Of a stretch of DNA of 64,000 nt, positions 1-7,556 are shown piece after piece. Positions within the stretch are counted from its first letter, which is position 1. Each line of letters begins with the position of its first letter. The stretch lies in contig NZ_JIBE01000004.1 in assembly GCF_000620465.1 (NCBI RefSeq), positions 248,001 through 312,000 on the forward strand, written 5' to 3'. Source of the DNA: Ralstonia sp. UNC404CL21Col (GTDB taxonomy: Bacteria > Pseudomonadota > Gammaproteobacteria > Burkholderiales > Burkholderiaceae). Position numbers and translations under genes: made by a program. A model generated the notes under the pieces. That model did no database searches. It was not told the DNA's origin and was given only the letters and a program-made list of their open reading frames with translations.

Positions 1-364
1 TGCCGTGCCGCGACACATAAACGTCGAGATGACCGTTGACGAGAATGTCTTCCACCGCCGGATCCGCGAGCAGGTCTTCGATCGGGCCGAAGCCGGCCAG
101 CTCCTTCGTCAGCGCCTCGGCAATCTGCCGGATCTCCGTTTCGTTGACGGGGATGCGGCGCATGCGCGTAAAGCCTTCCACCTCCAGATCGACAAACCGT
201 TGGATGGCCGTGCGCGACCAGCGGCCGAACTCGGCGCCAAGCTCTTCGATGCGCGTGAGCAGATGTTCGTGCGCGGCTTCCTTGATGTCCTGGAAGGCCT
301 GCGAAACGGCAAACACGCCGTTGCCGGCGTCCGCCTGGTTGGAGAACTCGATGGGTTGTGTCAT
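1..364 (-). CDS. tadA: Flp/tad pilus assembly ATPase TadA/CpaF, N-terminal part (cut by window edge)
   Basis: Only the first 121 codons are in the window; the rest lies beyond base 1. The start ATG (362-364) overlaps the TGA of tadZ as ATGA, which suggests translational coupling. The visible part carries the N-terminal signature of CpaF/TadA secretion ATPases: a helical stretch, then GFGPIEDLLADPAVEDILVN followed by VYVSRHG. The Walker motifs are not in view. The family energises assembly of Flp pili at the inner-membrane face. Position directly after tadZ at the end of a flp-tadV-tadE-rcpC-rcpA-tadZ series supports the call. Confidence 0.9.
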   Translation of the reverse strand, partial: MTQPIEFSNQADAGNGVFAVSQAFQDIKEAAHEHLLTRIEELGAEFGRWSRTAIQRFVDLEVEGFTRMRRIPVNETEIRQIAEALTKELAGFGPIEDLLADPAVEDILVNGHLDVYVSRHG

Positions 365-1704
365 GTCGCGTTCCGTTCGGTGGTCCCGATATCCAGTTCA
401 GTGGCGTCTGCCGACTTGCGCTTGGAACGTCCGCCAAAGCGCCCACCCAGTCGCGCACCCACGCCTGACACCCAACTCGAGACACCTGAGGCGCGCTCGC
501 TCTGCTGCGCATAACCCAGCGTCTGGGCGATCTGGGCAAGCGCGCGCACGTAGGCGTCGGTGGGGTGCGTTTCGGCCAGCATCGCGCCCTGGTTGGACGC
601 AATCACCAGCGCTTCGCGGCGGTTCGGCACGGTCAGCACCGAGGGGATCTCCAACCGCTCCGCGATCTGTGCCGCGTCCAACGACAAGCGTGTATCGAAC
701 TTTGAAATGGTCAGGTGCAGGTGGTCGCGGTCAATTTCGCGCTTCTTGAGTTCCTGCATCAGCTCTGCGGCCGAGACGATGGCGCCCACACTCTGCTCGG
801 TCACGAGCATCACGTCATCAGCGGCCTTGATGATCTGTGCGATGAAGTCGATGTTGCCGAAACCGCCCAGGTCAACCACCTGAAGGTCGAAGAACGTGCG
901 CAAGCGGTTGAGCAGCCCGAGCGCCTCGGAGAACGAGATGTCACGCATCTCCGCAAGCGAAATGGGCAGCGGCAGAACGGCCAGCCCGTTCGGATGCCGC
1001 GACAGCGCGGTCTGCACGAACACCTGGTCAAAGCGGCGCAGGTTGCGCACGGCTTCAACAAAATGGAAGTTGGCCTGCACGTTCAGGTACAGCGCGCCAT
1101 CACGCAGCGGCTGGCCGAGGTCGAGCAGCATCACATCGCTGGCGGAGGTGCGGCGCACCACGGTGGCGAGGTTGGTGGCCAATGTGGTGGCACCCACGCC
1201 AGGACGGGCGCCCAACACGGCCAGCACGCGCCCGCGGCGGGTCGGCTCGGCTGAAGCGCGCTCGGCCAGCAAACGACGCACCACGCGCACGGCTTCGGCC
1301 GGCGCGCCATCCACATCGACGAAATCCTTTACGCCGGCGCGCAAGGCGGCGAGCATCGCGCGGCCATCGGCAGCCGAGCCCACCGCCACCAGCGGCAAGC
1401 CCGGAAACAAACGCGTGAGTTGCGCAACAAGCTGCGTGGCCTCGTTGATTGCGTCGGTGCCCTCGCCCAGCTTCTGGTCCTGGTCGGGTACGTCGATCAG
1501 CGTGGGGGACGAGGCAAAGCGCACAAACACCACCTCGGGGTTCACGGCGCCAATCTGCTCGATGAACGCGTCGTGGCCCGTCGTCTCTGCCACCAGCACG
1601 CCCAGCTCCCGAATCGCCGCGGCCAGCCAGCGGTGCACGCCTGCCGACTGGGCGTCGACCTGCATGCCGCCACGCGCGCCGCCGTGCAGAAGGAAGTAAT
1701 CCAT
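361..1704 (-). CDS. tadZ: Flp pilus localisation ATPase TadZ/CpaE
   Basis: A 447-residue protein of the TadZ/CpaE group (MinD/ParA-like ATPases that position the Tad machine at the pole or membrane). Residues about 1-150 form a receiver-like domain without obvious phosphoacceptor logic. The ATPase domain follows, with a deviant Walker A, LGARPGVGATTLATNL, near residue 165; the usual signature lysine is arginine here, as is common in TadZ. A later LLDLGQPLRDGALYL corresponds to Walker A-prime. The ATG at 1702-1704 lies 9 bases after the stop of rcpA, and the stop overlaps the tadA start. Belongs to the tad operon. Confidence 0.88.
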   Translation of the reverse strand: MDYFLLHGGARGGMQVDAQSAGVHRWLAAAIRELGVLVAETTGHDAFIEQIGAVNPEVVFVRFASSPTLIDVPDQDQKLGEGTDAINEATQLVAQLTRLFPGLPLVAVGSAADGRAMLAALRAGVKDFVDVDGAPAEAVRVVRRLLAERASAEPTRRGRVLAVLGARPGVGATTLATNLATVVRRTSASDVMLLDLGQPLRDGALYLNVQANFHFVEAVRNLRRFDQVFVQTALSRHPNGLAVLPLPISLAEMRDISFSEALGLLNRLRTFFDLQVVDLGGFGNIDFIAQIIKAADDVMLVTEQSVGAIVSAAELMQELKKREIDRDHLHLTISKFDTRLSLDAAQIAERLEIPSVLTVPNRREALVIASNQGAMLAETHPTDAYVRALAQIAQTLGYAQQSERASGVSSWVSGVGARLGGRFGGRSKRKSADATELDIGTTERNAT

Positions 1705-1713
1705 GCCCGCCCC

Positions 1714-3078
1714 TTACTTCGAGAACCCGGGCATGGTGGCCGGATCTGCCACCCCCAGAGCAAACGGCCGCCATACCGGCTCGCCCGCGACATCACGATC
1801 CTGCCCGCCGCTTCGGCCCGGCAGCATCTTGTCGATCGGCGCATTGCGTGCCATCGGCTTGACCAGATGCGGCGTAACGATGATCACGAGTTCCCGCTCT
1901 TCCTGGTTGTAATTCAGTCGCTTGAAGAACGTCCCGATGATCGGCACGTCGCCCAGGAACGGAACCTTGTCGATGTTGGATAGCGTTGACCGGCTGACCA
2001 GGCCGCCGATGACAAAGCTCTCGCCATCGCCCAGTTCCACCGTTGTATCGGCGCGGCGCGTGACGATGGCCGGCACCGTCGCGCCATTGAGCGTGATGCC
2101 ACGGCTGAAATCGAGGTCGCTCGCTTCGGGTGCCACCTTCAGGGCAATGCGGTTTTCCGACAGGATCGTCGGCGACACCGTCAGCCCGATGCCGAACGGC
2201 TTGTATTCGATGGTGGTGGTCCCGAGGGCCTGCGGCACGGGAATCGGAATCTCGCCGCCGGCCAGGAAGTTGGCGCTCTGGCCCGACAGGGCCACCAGGC
2301 TCGGCTCGGCCAGCACGCGTGCCATGCCGTTCGATTCCATCAGGCTCAGGTTGGCAAAGAGCCCCTTGCTGACCGACGAGACCAGCAGGTTGAACGCCGA
2401 GCCGATGGGCATGGTCGATTCGGTCGTCAAGCCGTTGGAGCCGAACGTGACCTTGGAAAGCGACGACGGCGCAAATGTCCGGAAATCGAAACCGCCGCGC
2501 GTACGGCCGAACGTGAACCCGGCTTCCTTGAGCACCGTCTTGCTGAACTCCACGACCCGCACGTCGACTTGCACCGTGCCCGGCACGTTCATCGAGGTGG
2601 TGTCGATGACGTTGCCGTCTTTCGGCTTTTCGGCGCCACTGGCCGCGGCGGCGGCGCGGCGGGCGCGGCTCAACGCGTATACATCCTTGGGCTGGCCCGA
2701 CACGACGGCGGTATCGCCCTGCGCAACCACGGTCGGATCGCCCGCCACAGGCGCAGCGGCGTCCACCTGCACGTTGTAAGTCGTCGCCACGCCGCCCTGC
2801 GTCCAGACCATCACGTTGGCCGCGCCCGGCTTCTTGGCGATGATCAGGACACTCGTGGCCGCGCCGCGCCCCTTGAGCAACAGCGCATCGGCAATCTCGG
2901 GGTTGCCAATCGCAATGCGCTCCAGCGGCTTGCCCAGGCGAATCTCGCGCTGGCTGCCCGTCAGCAGATGAAGCGTCTGGCCGGTCGGTTCTGTCTGGGC
3001 CCATGCGGTCGACACGAAGGCAGCGCAGCCCAACGCGAGTACGCCCATCCAACCGCGAACCATGGCGGCATCAGTCAT
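1714..3078 (-). CDS. rcpA: Flp pilus outer-membrane secretin RcpA/CpaC
   Basis: A 454-residue secretin that forms the outer-membrane channel for the Flp pilus. The start at 3078 is preferred over longer in-frame options because GAGGAG lies about 5 bases upstream and a clean signal peptide follows (WMGVLALGCAAFVSTAWAQ). The N-terminal domain has the CpaC plug-like signature around IRLGKPLERIAIGNPEIADA. The C-terminal third is a type II/III secretin domain, with VPFLGDVPIIGTFFK and ELVIIVTPHLV. An alanine-rich linker with a short RRAAAAASG tract separates the halves. The start lies 5 bases from the rcpC stop. Confidence 0.92.
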   Translation of the reverse strand: MTDAAMVRGWMGVLALGCAAFVSTAWAQTEPTGQTLHLLTGSQREIRLGKPLERIAIGNPEIADALLLKGRGAATSVLIIAKKPGAANVMVWTQGGVATTYNVQVDAAAPVAGDPTVVAQGDTAVVSGQPKDVYALSRARRAAAAASGAEKPKDGNVIDTTSMNVPGTVQVDVRVVEFSKTVLKEAGFTFGRTRGGFDFRTFAPSSLSKVTFGSNGLTTESTMPIGSAFNLLVSSVSKGLFANLSLMESNGMARVLAEPSLVALSGQSANFLAGGEIPIPVPQALGTTTIEYKPFGIGLTVSPTILSENRIALKVAPEASDLDFSRGITLNGATVPAIVTRRADTTVELGDGESFVIGGLVSRSTLSNIDKVPFLGDVPIIGTFFKRLNYNQEERELVIIVTPHLVKPMARNAPIDKMLPGRSGGQDRDVAGEPVWRPFALGVADPATMPGFSK

Positions 3079-3997
3079 GTTGCTCCTCACGTTTTCCTGC
3101 GCGGATGATCTCGACACCAGTGCCGGCGGTGCTGCTGCGCACCGTCGTGCGTGCTGCGGCAACGGCCGGCAGCGGCGGCGCTTGCACAACTGCCGGCCTG
3201 CGCGCCGAACCCGTCAGGCTGGCCATCGACACGCCGGCTTGTGCAACGTCCATCGGGTTGCGGTTGGCGGCTGCCAGCAATGCGGCATCCTGCGGCTTGA
3301 CGGTCGGTTCGGCGTCGTCGCCGGGGTTGCGCAGCGCCAGCAGCAGACGGCCGCTCTGATGGGCCATCGCCAATTGGCTGACCGCCTCCACCGGCACGGC
3401 CAGCACGGCCGTCTTGGCTTGATCGACCTTGCGTGTGACGTTGTTGCTCTCCGGCTGCTTCTGCGGCCCTTCGTTGACGGCCAGCGGGCCGAACGCCAGC
3501 ACGCGCAGATGCGGCAGCAGCAGGCGCGCCTGGCTGTCTTCGATCTCCTGGCCGTCCTTGCGCATCACGAGAAACACGTCGACGTAATCGCCAGGCATGA
3601 CGCGGTTACCCACGCCGATCACCTCGTCCACGTTGATGGCAACCGCGCGCTGGCCGGCCTCGACCTGCTGAGCCAATCCGGCGGAGAGTTGCGATGCGAT
3701 CAACGGCACACCCACGCCAATCGGCAGGACGGGTTCGCGCCCCACCACCTTGCTGACGTCCGAAAACGCATCCGTCGGGTTGATGGGCAACCGTTCGATG
3801 GCCACTTGGTCGGCCGTGATGGCCTTGCCGGCTTCCAGCGGCTTCACGGTAATCACAACGGGATATACGGTCTTGCCGTCTTGCTGCACGGCCACCGGCG
3901 CAGGCGCACGATGCGCGCTCTTCCACGCTACGGCGCCAAGAATGGCGGCAAGCAGGAGAAGTCCGGCGGCGAAAATCTGGAGATGTTTGCTGGTCAT
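3071..3997 (-). CDS. rcpC: Flp pilus assembly protein RcpC/CpaB
   Basis: A 308-residue CpaB/RcpC protein with one N-terminal membrane segment (HLQIFAAGLLLLAAILGAVA) and an SAF-type domain around residues 45-110 (VITVKPLEAGKAITADQVAI, then GREPVLPIGVGVPLIASQL). A second segment has VMPGDYVDVFLVM, typical of the family. The C-terminus is Ala/Pro rich. A TTG 21 bases upstream could extend the protein, but the ATG at 3997 is better supported by family length. RcpC is periplasmic, inner-membrane anchored, and modulates the RcpA secretin. Its stop overlaps the rcpA start region. Confidence 0.88.
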   Translation of the reverse strand: MTSKHLQIFAAGLLLLAAILGAVAWKSAHRAPAPVAVQQDGKTVYPVVITVKPLEAGKAITADQVAIERLPINPTDAFSDVSKVVGREPVLPIGVGVPLIASQLSAGLAQQVEAGQRAVAINVDEVIGVGNRVMPGDYVDVFLVMRKDGQEIEDSQARLLLPHLRVLAFGPLAVNEGPQKQPESNNVTRKVDQAKTAVLAVPVEAVSQLAMAHQSGRLLLALRNPGDDAEPTVKPQDAALLAAANRNPMDVAQAGVSMASLTGSARRPAVVQAPPLPAVAAARTTVRSSTAGTGVEIIRAGKREEQHD

Positions 3998-4073
3998 CTG
4001 GGCGGCCTGTCTAGGCAATCTTGGGTGCGATGTCAGGTGCGATCAATCAAGAGAATCAGCGAACCGGAAGGGC

Positions 4074-4577
4074 TTACGAACCCGCTACCAACTGCACGAC
4101 AGCCGAGCCCGTCAGCGTGGCGGGTGCGGGCAGCAGGGGTATCGCAGGCAGCAGGGGGGTGTTGCCGGAAGTCACGGGCAAGGTCAGCACCACGCTCAGG
4201 CATTGCATGCCTGCCACGTTCTGGCAGTTCACCAGGGGTGTGCTGCTCTGATTGGTCTGGACCCGCGCGCTCAGCGAGGCAGGCAGTACCGAAGCAACCG
4301 CCGCATAGGCCGCGGCGACACGTTGGGTATTGGAAGGCTGATAGCGCAGCGCGGCGCGCGCGCCCTCTTCAGCCGCCAGCGTCAGCATCTGCTGCATGGC
4401 GAGGATCACGCCGTAGTACACGATGCTCAGCATGAGCACCAGCAGCACCGGCACGACCACGGCAAATTCAACAGAAGCCGCACCGCGGCTGTTGTGTCGC
4501 GCAAGCCGGCTGGCTACTGGCCTGCGCGTATCTGGGTGCAGGTATGCACCCTCCCGTTCCCATCGCAATGTCGGCAT
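4074..4577 (-). CDS. tadE: TadE-like pseudopilin
   Basis: A 167-residue TadE/TadG-family protein. The pseudopilin-like signature is RGAASVEFAVVVPVLLVLML at about residues 31-50, with the Glu at the expected +5 position after a small residue. It heads a single transmembrane helix followed by a periplasmic region containing two cysteines (VNCQNVAGMQC). GGAG sits about 7 bases before the ATG. It is encoded between the prepilin peptidase and rcpC, the usual neighbourhood for minor pseudopilins of Flp systems. Confidence 0.85.
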   Translation of the reverse strand: MPTLRWEREGAYLHPDTRRPVASRLARHNSRGAASVEFAVVVPVLLVLMLSIVYYGVILAMQQMLTLAAEEGARAALRYQPSNTQRVAAAYAAVASVLPASLSARVQTNQSSTPLVNCQNVAGMQCLSVVLTLPVTSGNTPLLPAIPLLPAPATLTGSAVVQLVAGS

Positions 4578-4639
4578 GGCCGACTCCTTTTTATAGGCTG
4601 GCCGCTTTGCGGCTCTTCTTCAATGCTTGAATCTTCTGG

Positions 4640-5203
4640 CTACATGCCCGGCAACCAGGGCATCCGCATCGTGGCGGGCACCCAAGGCAGGCTCAGCAAT
4701 CCGATCGCCATATAGGCTGCATACGGAATACCGCGGCGTCCGGCCTGTGCGGCGTCCCAGCGCTCCAGCGCCGGGCACATGCGCATCGCGAGCCAGGCCG
4801 ACGGCGATGACACATCAAACTGGCGCAGCATCAAGATTGCGAGTCCATGCAGCCCCGCGATAAGACTGGAGACCAGCCACACTGCGACGAGCCCGTGCCA
4901 GCCGGCCAGCAACCCGGCGACCGTGAAGAACTTGACGTCGCCCGCGCCCATCCAGCCCAACATGTAGAGCGGCAGAAAACAGGCGAATGCAATCACCCCG
5001 CCAAGCCAGAAGTCTTGCCAGTCATAGGCAAGTGCCTCGACCCCGCCCAGCTTGATCAGCACGATGGACAGCACCACGCCGGCAGCGACGAGCCAGTTCG
5101 GCACGCGCCGCGCGCGGAAGTCCCATGTAATAGCCAGAACTGCGAGAACTACGACACTCGCCCAGCCAGCGGTATCTGCATGGCCGTACCAGCGGTCTAG
5201 CAC
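4640..5203 (-). CDS. tadV: Flp prepilin peptidase TadV/CpaA
   Basis: A 187-residue A24-family aspartic prepilin peptidase that matures Flp pilin and TadE. Both catalytic aspartate motifs are visible: ITWDFRARRVPNWL near residue 28 and MGAGDVKFF near residue 87. Several hydrophobic segments mark an inner-membrane protein. The start used is GTG at 5203, which overlaps the flp stop by a few bases, implying coupling; no ATG in frame gives a full first helix. It lacks the N-methyltransferase domain of PilD, as usual for the Tad subtype. Confidence 0.87.
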   Translation of the reverse strand: MLDRWYGHADTAGWASVVVLAVLAITWDFRARRVPNWLVAAGVVLSIVLIKLGGVEALAYDWQDFWLGGVIAFACFLPLYMLGWMGAGDVKFFTVAGLLAGWHGLVAVWLVSSLIAGLHGLAILMLRQFDVSSPSAWLAMRMCPALERWDAAQAGRRGIPYAAYMAIGLLSLPWVPATMRMPWLPGM

Positions 5204-5376
5204 GCGGTATTGTTGTTGACGGCCTTGCAGATGTTCGTGAACACGGTGTTGAGCTGGGTGCCCAGTTTGCCGACGATGACCGTGATCGCTGCTGCGATCA
5301 GGCCCGCGATCATGCCGTACTCAACGGCAGTGGCACCTTGTTCGTCGCGAAGGAACTTCAGAACGGCGTTTTTCAT
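5197..5376 (-). CDS. flp: Flp-type pilin subunit
   Basis: A 59-residue Flp/Fap pilin. The ATG at 5376 has AGGAGAG about 8 bases upstream. The short leader MKNAVLKFLRDEQG is followed by the pilin motif ATAVEYGMIAGLIAAAITVI, with the conserved Glu-Tyr pair of Flp pilins. Cleavage is expected after the Gly by TadV, encoded next. A Cys near the middle (NICK) and one at the very C-terminus could form a disulfide. It is the first gene of the tad operon; the 500 bases upstream carry no gene. Confidence 0.93.
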   Translation of the reverse strand: MKNAVLKFLRDEQGATAVEYGMIAGLIAAAITVIVGKLGTQLNTVFTNICKAVNNNTAC

Positions 5377-5876
5377 GATTCTCTCTCCTGTTTGCACTCG
5401 CCCGCGGATGTGTTGATCTCGACCAGCTTTCGGCGCTCCAACCTTAGCCAGTTCATATTTGCTAATAATGGATAAAACGCATGGGGATTTACTGCGATGA
5501 CACAAACCGCAAAATTTTTGCTGCCTGCGTCGTTCCACTAATGGAACGAAATTCAAACCTCACCGAGCGTAATGTCCCGAACACGCCCGAGGATCACCGC
5601 ACACCCACCCCATGGGCATTTTTTCGCAGCGTGTCACGTATGTCACGTAACACCCCGTAACAACTTTATAGGCGTGCGGCGCCGCAAACAAAATAACTCA
5701 ACTGAGGTACTTGCCCCAAATTAGAGTGAAGTCTCTATTTAATTTTATTAAAGATGCGCCAACCCTCTGAAAACTAATGGAAATCCCCTAATGAACCTCA
5801 GACCAAACTGATTATTTGGACGGGTTTCCCATTAATCTTCGGGATCAGTCGGGACGCTCCCCATTTCTGTCTAGAC
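5377..5876. other. Non-coding region upstream of the tad operon
   Basis: About 500 bases with no convincing gene, more AT-rich than its surroundings (notably 5700-5800). It must hold the flp promoter, but I could not place confident -35/-10 or sigma-54 elements. The one visible structure is a set of phased CGTA(A) boxes at 5637-5661, listed separately. Confidence 0.6.
5632..5661. promoter_or_regulatory. Phased CGTA(AC) repeats, possible activator site for the flp promoter
   Basis: TGTCACGTA occurs twice in direct succession (5632-5640, 5641-5649), and CGTAAC occurs at 5646-5651 and 5656-5661. The CGTA cores are 9-10 bases apart, about one helical turn. The same half-site, as a perfect palindrome and as single copies, appears between the collagen-like genes near 7225-7291. 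A shared regulator is inference. Confidence 0.35.
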
Positions 5877-5915
5877 AAAAAAAAGGATGCGCGAGCGACG
5901 GGAACACGCCCGCGC
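5877..5915 (-). terminator. Rho-independent terminator of the collagen-like lipoprotein gene
   Basis: Read on the minus strand: a 9-bp stem (5907-5915 with 5889-5897, one G-T pair), a 9-base loop, ATCC, then a run of eight T. It lies 28 bases after the stop of the 5943-7067 gene. Confidence 0.85.
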
Positions 5916-5942
5916 ACCTTCAAGAGCACAGACAGGTACTGC

Positions 5943-7067
5943 TCAGTGCGCCAGACTGCCAACGCCGCCCAGCAAGTTGGTAATGGGAGCCAGCGGGCTG
6001 CCGCCCGAGGCTCCGCCGGCTGCGCTCGTCGCGCCGCCCAACAGATTGGTCACAGGGGCCAGCGGGTTGCTGCCGCCGGCTGCGCCGCCCAGGAGGCCGG
6101 TCACGGGCGCCAGCGGATTGGAGCCGCCAGAGGCGCCGCCCAGCAACCCAGTCAGCGGGGCGAGCGGGTTGCTGCCGCCGGTGCTGCCACCCACGCCGCC
6201 AAGCAGGCCGCCCAGCGGGTTGCTGCCGGCGGAGCCGCCGGCCGTGGTGACCCCGCCGATTGCGGCGACGGTCGTGCCGACCGACGTCACTACCGGACCC
6301 AGGTTCGAGACCACCGGCACGCCCGTCCCGGTGATGGTGTTGCCGGCGCCGGCGACACCGCCGCCCACCGTGCCCAAGAGGTTATTCAGCACCCCGCCCA
6401 GGCCGGTGGCATCACCCACCATCTGCGTCGCCCCGCTGACTTGCGTGGTGACCGGCACGATGGCCGTGCTCAGTTGCTGCGTCACCTGCTGAACCGCGCC
6501 CGAGGACAGCGCGCTGCCCAGTAGCGTGCCACCGCCGATCAGCGCTTGGCCGACCTGCTGAACGCCGCCGCCCACAGGCTGGGTGATCGGTGCCAGCGGC
6601 GCGCCCGCGCCCTGACCGAGGCCCTGCACCAGCGAACCGGCGCTCACCGTGGCCTGGCCCAGATCCGTCACGACATTGCCGGTGCTGGCCACCGTCGTGC
6701 CGATCGGATTGGGGTTCTGGCCCATCTTGCCAATGCCGGTCTGGATGCCCAGGCCGAGATCGCTGACAGCCTTGCCGGCGTTGTCCACCGTGCCGCCCAA
6801 CCCGGCCTTGGCTTGATCGGACAGGCCCGGAATGTTTGCGTTCTGAAGCGTCGAACCCAGGCTGCTGACGGCCTGGCCGGTCGCCACAACGGTGTTGCCC
6901 GTGCCGTTTGCGACCTTGCCGATGGGCGTCACGCCCGTCGTATCGTTCGGGCTCGGATTGGGCGAACTGCCCGAGCCGGAGCCTCCCGAAGAACAAGCCG
7001 CCAACATGAGAGCGGCAACAGCGCAGGCCAACGGCGCAACGCGAATGGAGTATCGAATGTGAGTCAT
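5943..7067 (-). CDS. Collagen-like-repeat lipoprotein (paralogue A)
   Basis: A 374-residue exported lipoprotein. The start at 7067 has AAGGGGA upstream and gives a type II signal with lipobox LAAC (Cys25), then a Ser/Gly/Pro-rich spacer. Residues about 45-250 contain hydrophobic-Gly repeats (GNTVVATGQAVSSLG, GTTVASTGNVVTDLG). The C-terminal part has repeats of the form GSNPLAPVTGLLGGA, about 20 residues per unit. Databases usually call this class collagen-like triple-helix-repeat protein, but strict Gly-X-Y triplets are limited. It is a clear paralogue of the divergent 7557-9041 gene, likely surface- or periplasm-anchored. Function unknown. Confidence 0.8.
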   Translation of the reverse strand: MTHIRYSIRVAPLACAVAALMLAACSSGGSGSGSSPNPSPNDTTGVTPIGKVANGTGNTVVATGQAVSSLGSTLQNANIPGLSDQAKAGLGGTVDNAGKAVSDLGLGIQTGIGKMGQNPNPIGTTVASTGNVVTDLGQATVSAGSLVQGLGQGAGAPLAPITQPVGGGVQQVGQALIGGGTLLGSALSSGAVQQVTQQLSTAIVPVTTQVSGATQMVGDATGLGGVLNNLLGTVGGGVAGAGNTITGTGVPVVSNLGPVVTSVGTTVAAIGGVTTAGGSAGSNPLGGLLGGVGGSTGGSNPLAPLTGLLGGASGGSNPLAPVTGLLGGAAGGSNPLAPVTNLLGGATSAAGGASGGSPLAPITNLLGGVGSLAH

Positions 7068-7137
7068 GGTCCGTCCCCTTCTTGGAATGATGTGTCTTGA
7101 TGTCTGAGCTCGGTACTGCGGACTGCGGGCCACATTC

Positions 7138-7153
7138 TGCAAAGGGCATGCCA
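7138..7153 (-). promoter_or_regulatory. Sigma-54 promoter for collagen-like gene A
   Basis: The minus strand reads TGGCAT-GCCCT-TTGCA, with GG and GC 12 bases apart, exactly the -24/-12 spacing of RpoN promoters. The predicted start of transcription is near 7127, about 60 bases before the ATG at 7067. Confidence 0.7.
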
Positions 7154-7276
7154 GGTGCATTAGAAACATGACTCGGATTTCGGAGACCGGCCTGTTTATT
7201 GGTTTTGTGGGCGATGTATCAGGTGTTACCCCACCCTCAAAACGCGGTGTTACGCCATTCAAATCCGTGTTTCGGA

Positions 7277-7291
7277 CGTTACGGCGTAACG
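7277..7291. promoter_or_regulatory. Perfect 15-bp palindrome CGTTACGGCGTAACG
   Basis: A perfect inverted repeat with a one-base centre, between the divergent collagen-like genes. Single GTTAC half-sites lie at 7225-7229 and 7249-7254. It shares the CGTAAC half-site with the flp upstream region. Likely an operator for a dimeric regulator or sigma-54 activator; unproven. Confidence 0.45.
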
Positions 7292-7338
7292 TGACACGGA
7301 ACATATTCGTTCCCGACATAACCCCGTAGGCAAACGTT

Positions 7339-7360
7339 TCACCCCCACTTTGGAGGGGTA
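7339..7360. promoter_or_regulatory. Inverted TACCCCT/GGGGTGA-type repeat, copy A
   Basis: On the minus strand, TACCCCT is followed by CCAAAG and TGGGGGTGA. Similar elements occur at 11068-11092, 47854-47873 and 48096-48115. The arm TACCCCT fits the NarL-type heptamer TACYYMT. Candidate site for a LuxR/FixJ-family regulator (inference). Confidence 0.4.
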
Positions 7361-7437
7361 TGTAAATCACGCATTCTGGTTAGTTTTCACAGTTTCTTCA
7401 TTTTTATTGAGATAACCGCGGCAAATTTCGATACCTC

Positions 7438-7454
7438 ATTACGCATTGCGTAAT
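7438..7454. promoter_or_regulatory. 17-bp palindrome just upstream of the sigma-54 promoter
   Basis: ATTACGCA-T-TGCGTAAT, 8-bp perfect arms around one base, ending 10 bases before the -24 element at 7465. It contains the TTACG/CGTAA half-sites seen at 7277-7291, with a wider centre. Confidence 0.45.
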
Positions 7455-7464
7455 AATCACGACA

Positions 7465-7480
7465 TGGCACACCGTTTGCA
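7465..7480 (+). promoter_or_regulatory. Sigma-54 promoter for collagen-like gene B
   Basis: TGGCAC-ACCGT-TTGCA, with GG and GC 12 bases apart, a near-perfect RpoN consensus. The predicted start of transcription is near 7491, giving a leader of about 65 bases before the ATG at 7557. Confidence 0.78.
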
Positions 7481-7556
7481 GAGTCCGGCCACCTCACAGC
7501 GAGAGTGAGACATTTTCCTGCTGACTAAAGCGGACTTTTAAAACGGGAGATCCATC

